DNA of 64,000 nucleotides. Source: Tractidigestivibacter scatoligenes. Lineage in GTDB: Bacteria > Actinomycetota > Coriobacteriia > Coriobacteriales > Atopobiaceae. Below the pieces are notes generated by a model. The model was not told the origin of the DNA. It made no database searches and saw only the letters and a list, made by a program, of their open reading frames with translations. The stretch lies in assembly GCF_001494635.1 (NCBI RefSeq), contig NZ_LOJF01000001.1, forward strand, positions 310,001-374,000, written 5' to 3'. Of this stretch, positions 63,685-64,000 are shown one piece after another. A program made the position numbers and the translations under genes. The number at the start of each line of letters is the position of its first letter. Position 1 is the first letter of the stretch.

Positions 63685-63763
63685 GGTCCAGAGCCTGCGC
63701 CTCACGGTCCGTAAGCCCGCGCGTCACAGCCCAGAGCCTGCGCGTCACAGTCCAGAGCCCGCA
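63685..63763. repeat. Four ~21-bp tandem repeats
   Basis: Units of the form GTCCAGAGCCTGCGCCTCACG, GTCCGTAAGCCCGCGCGTCACA, GCCCAGAGCCTGCGCGTCACA and GTCCAGAGCCCGCA run in direct succession just after the glycosyltransferase gene. They are not a CRISPR array, since there are no spacers. Confidence 0.7.
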
Positions 63764-63768
63764 ATCAT

Positions 63769-63871
63769 GAAAGGTGCGGCTTAATAGCAGTTAGCCCCGT
63801 GCGCTGTTGAGAAGAACCGCTGGTAGATAGCTTGTGGCTGTTCTGCGGGGTTCTATTAAGCCGCAGGTTTC
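63769..63871. repeat. ~103-bp palindromic element with 13-bp perfect inverted ends
   Basis: TGCGGCTTAATAG (63775-63787) is exactly inverted at 63853-63865. Pairing extends outwards with mismatches (ATGAAA and TTTCAC), and inner CCCCG/CGGGG segments are also complementary. Confidence 0.65.
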
Positions 63872-64000
63872 ACGTTTTGCGGCCATAGCCGCCCGCATGC
63901 GCCCCCCTCGCTACGCGCCCGCTCCGGCGCGACCCCTGCGGTGCCGCAGGAAGCTTGTGATTGAGAACCACGTGTAGCTGGGGCTTGTGTGCCGCAGGCG

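Larger units (their letters stand above)
63631..64000. other. Non-coding repeat-rich end of the window
   Basis: It contains ~21-bp tandem repeats (63685-63763) and a palindromic element (63769-63871), annotated separately. After 63872 the sequence is GC-rich without a recognisable gene; a segment around 63949-63995 resembles the interior of the palindromic element, which hints at a further copy cut by the window edge. Confidence 0.45.

Noticed and set aside
63685-63763. Tandem repeats considered as a CRISPR array
   Set aside because: Units are contiguous without unique spacers, and no cas genes are near.

Overview
The window is a GC-rich bacterial chromosome segment in which every credible gene lies on the + strand. 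Gene content and style (GC near 60-65%, Gram-positive ClpC and DisA, four-cysteine zinc forms of S14, L33, L36 and adenylate kinase, a bacterial Ig-like repeat of the kind common in gut Coriobacteriia) suggest an anaerobic actinobacterium of class Coriobacteriia, perhaps Atopobiaceae/Olsenella-like. That placement is inference; no 16S gene is present.

Bases 1-12108 carry housekeeping genes: the 3' part of lysS fused to an HD-hydrolase domain, clpC, disA, ispD, ispF, a secreted cysteine-peptidase-like protein with a possibly frameshifted tail, cysS, rlmB and a YacP-like NYN nuclease. Bases 12189-18400 hold tRNA-Thr, tRNA-Tyr, tRNA-Thr, tRNA-Met, tuf, rpmG, tRNA-Trp, secE, nusG, rplK, rplA and, behind an L10-type leader, rplJ and rplL. 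Bases 18401-24860 hold an accessory operon (MFS carboxylate transporter, Crp-family regulator, glycyl-radical activating enzyme, glycyl radical enzyme) placed exactly between rplL and rpoB, which are usually adjacent. rpoB and rpoC follow with their own promoter. Bases 33200-37320 hold a zinc/cadmium resistance module (SmtB-type repressor, P1B ATPase, an operator over the ATPase promoter) and a glycerol-dehydrogenase-like gene. Bases 37388-59573 hold the str, S10, spc and alpha ribosomal clusters. They are interrupted by a zinc-ribbon membrane protein between rpsJ and rplC, and by a D-2-hydroxyacid dehydrogenase plus a second zinc-ribbon membrane protein between rplX and rplE. truA, a 10-TM heavy-metal exporter-like permease, a degenerate LCP-like protein and a family 2 glycosyltransferase follow, and the window ends in repeats.

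The most interesting observations are: (1) the RNA polymerase beta' subunit ends in a helix-hairpin-helix domain that closely resembles the alpha-subunit C-terminal DNA-binding domain and keeps the Arg and Asn used for UP-element contact; (2) the glycyl radical operon encodes an enzyme without the usual Glu two residues after the radical Cys, together with an activase whose GGE motif is altered; (3) the LysRS-HD hydrolase fusion; (4) several unrelated families of short palindromic intergenic elements, one of which recurs with the same ~76 bp geometry at two distant places; (5) a readable Zn-repressor/operator/promoter arrangement.
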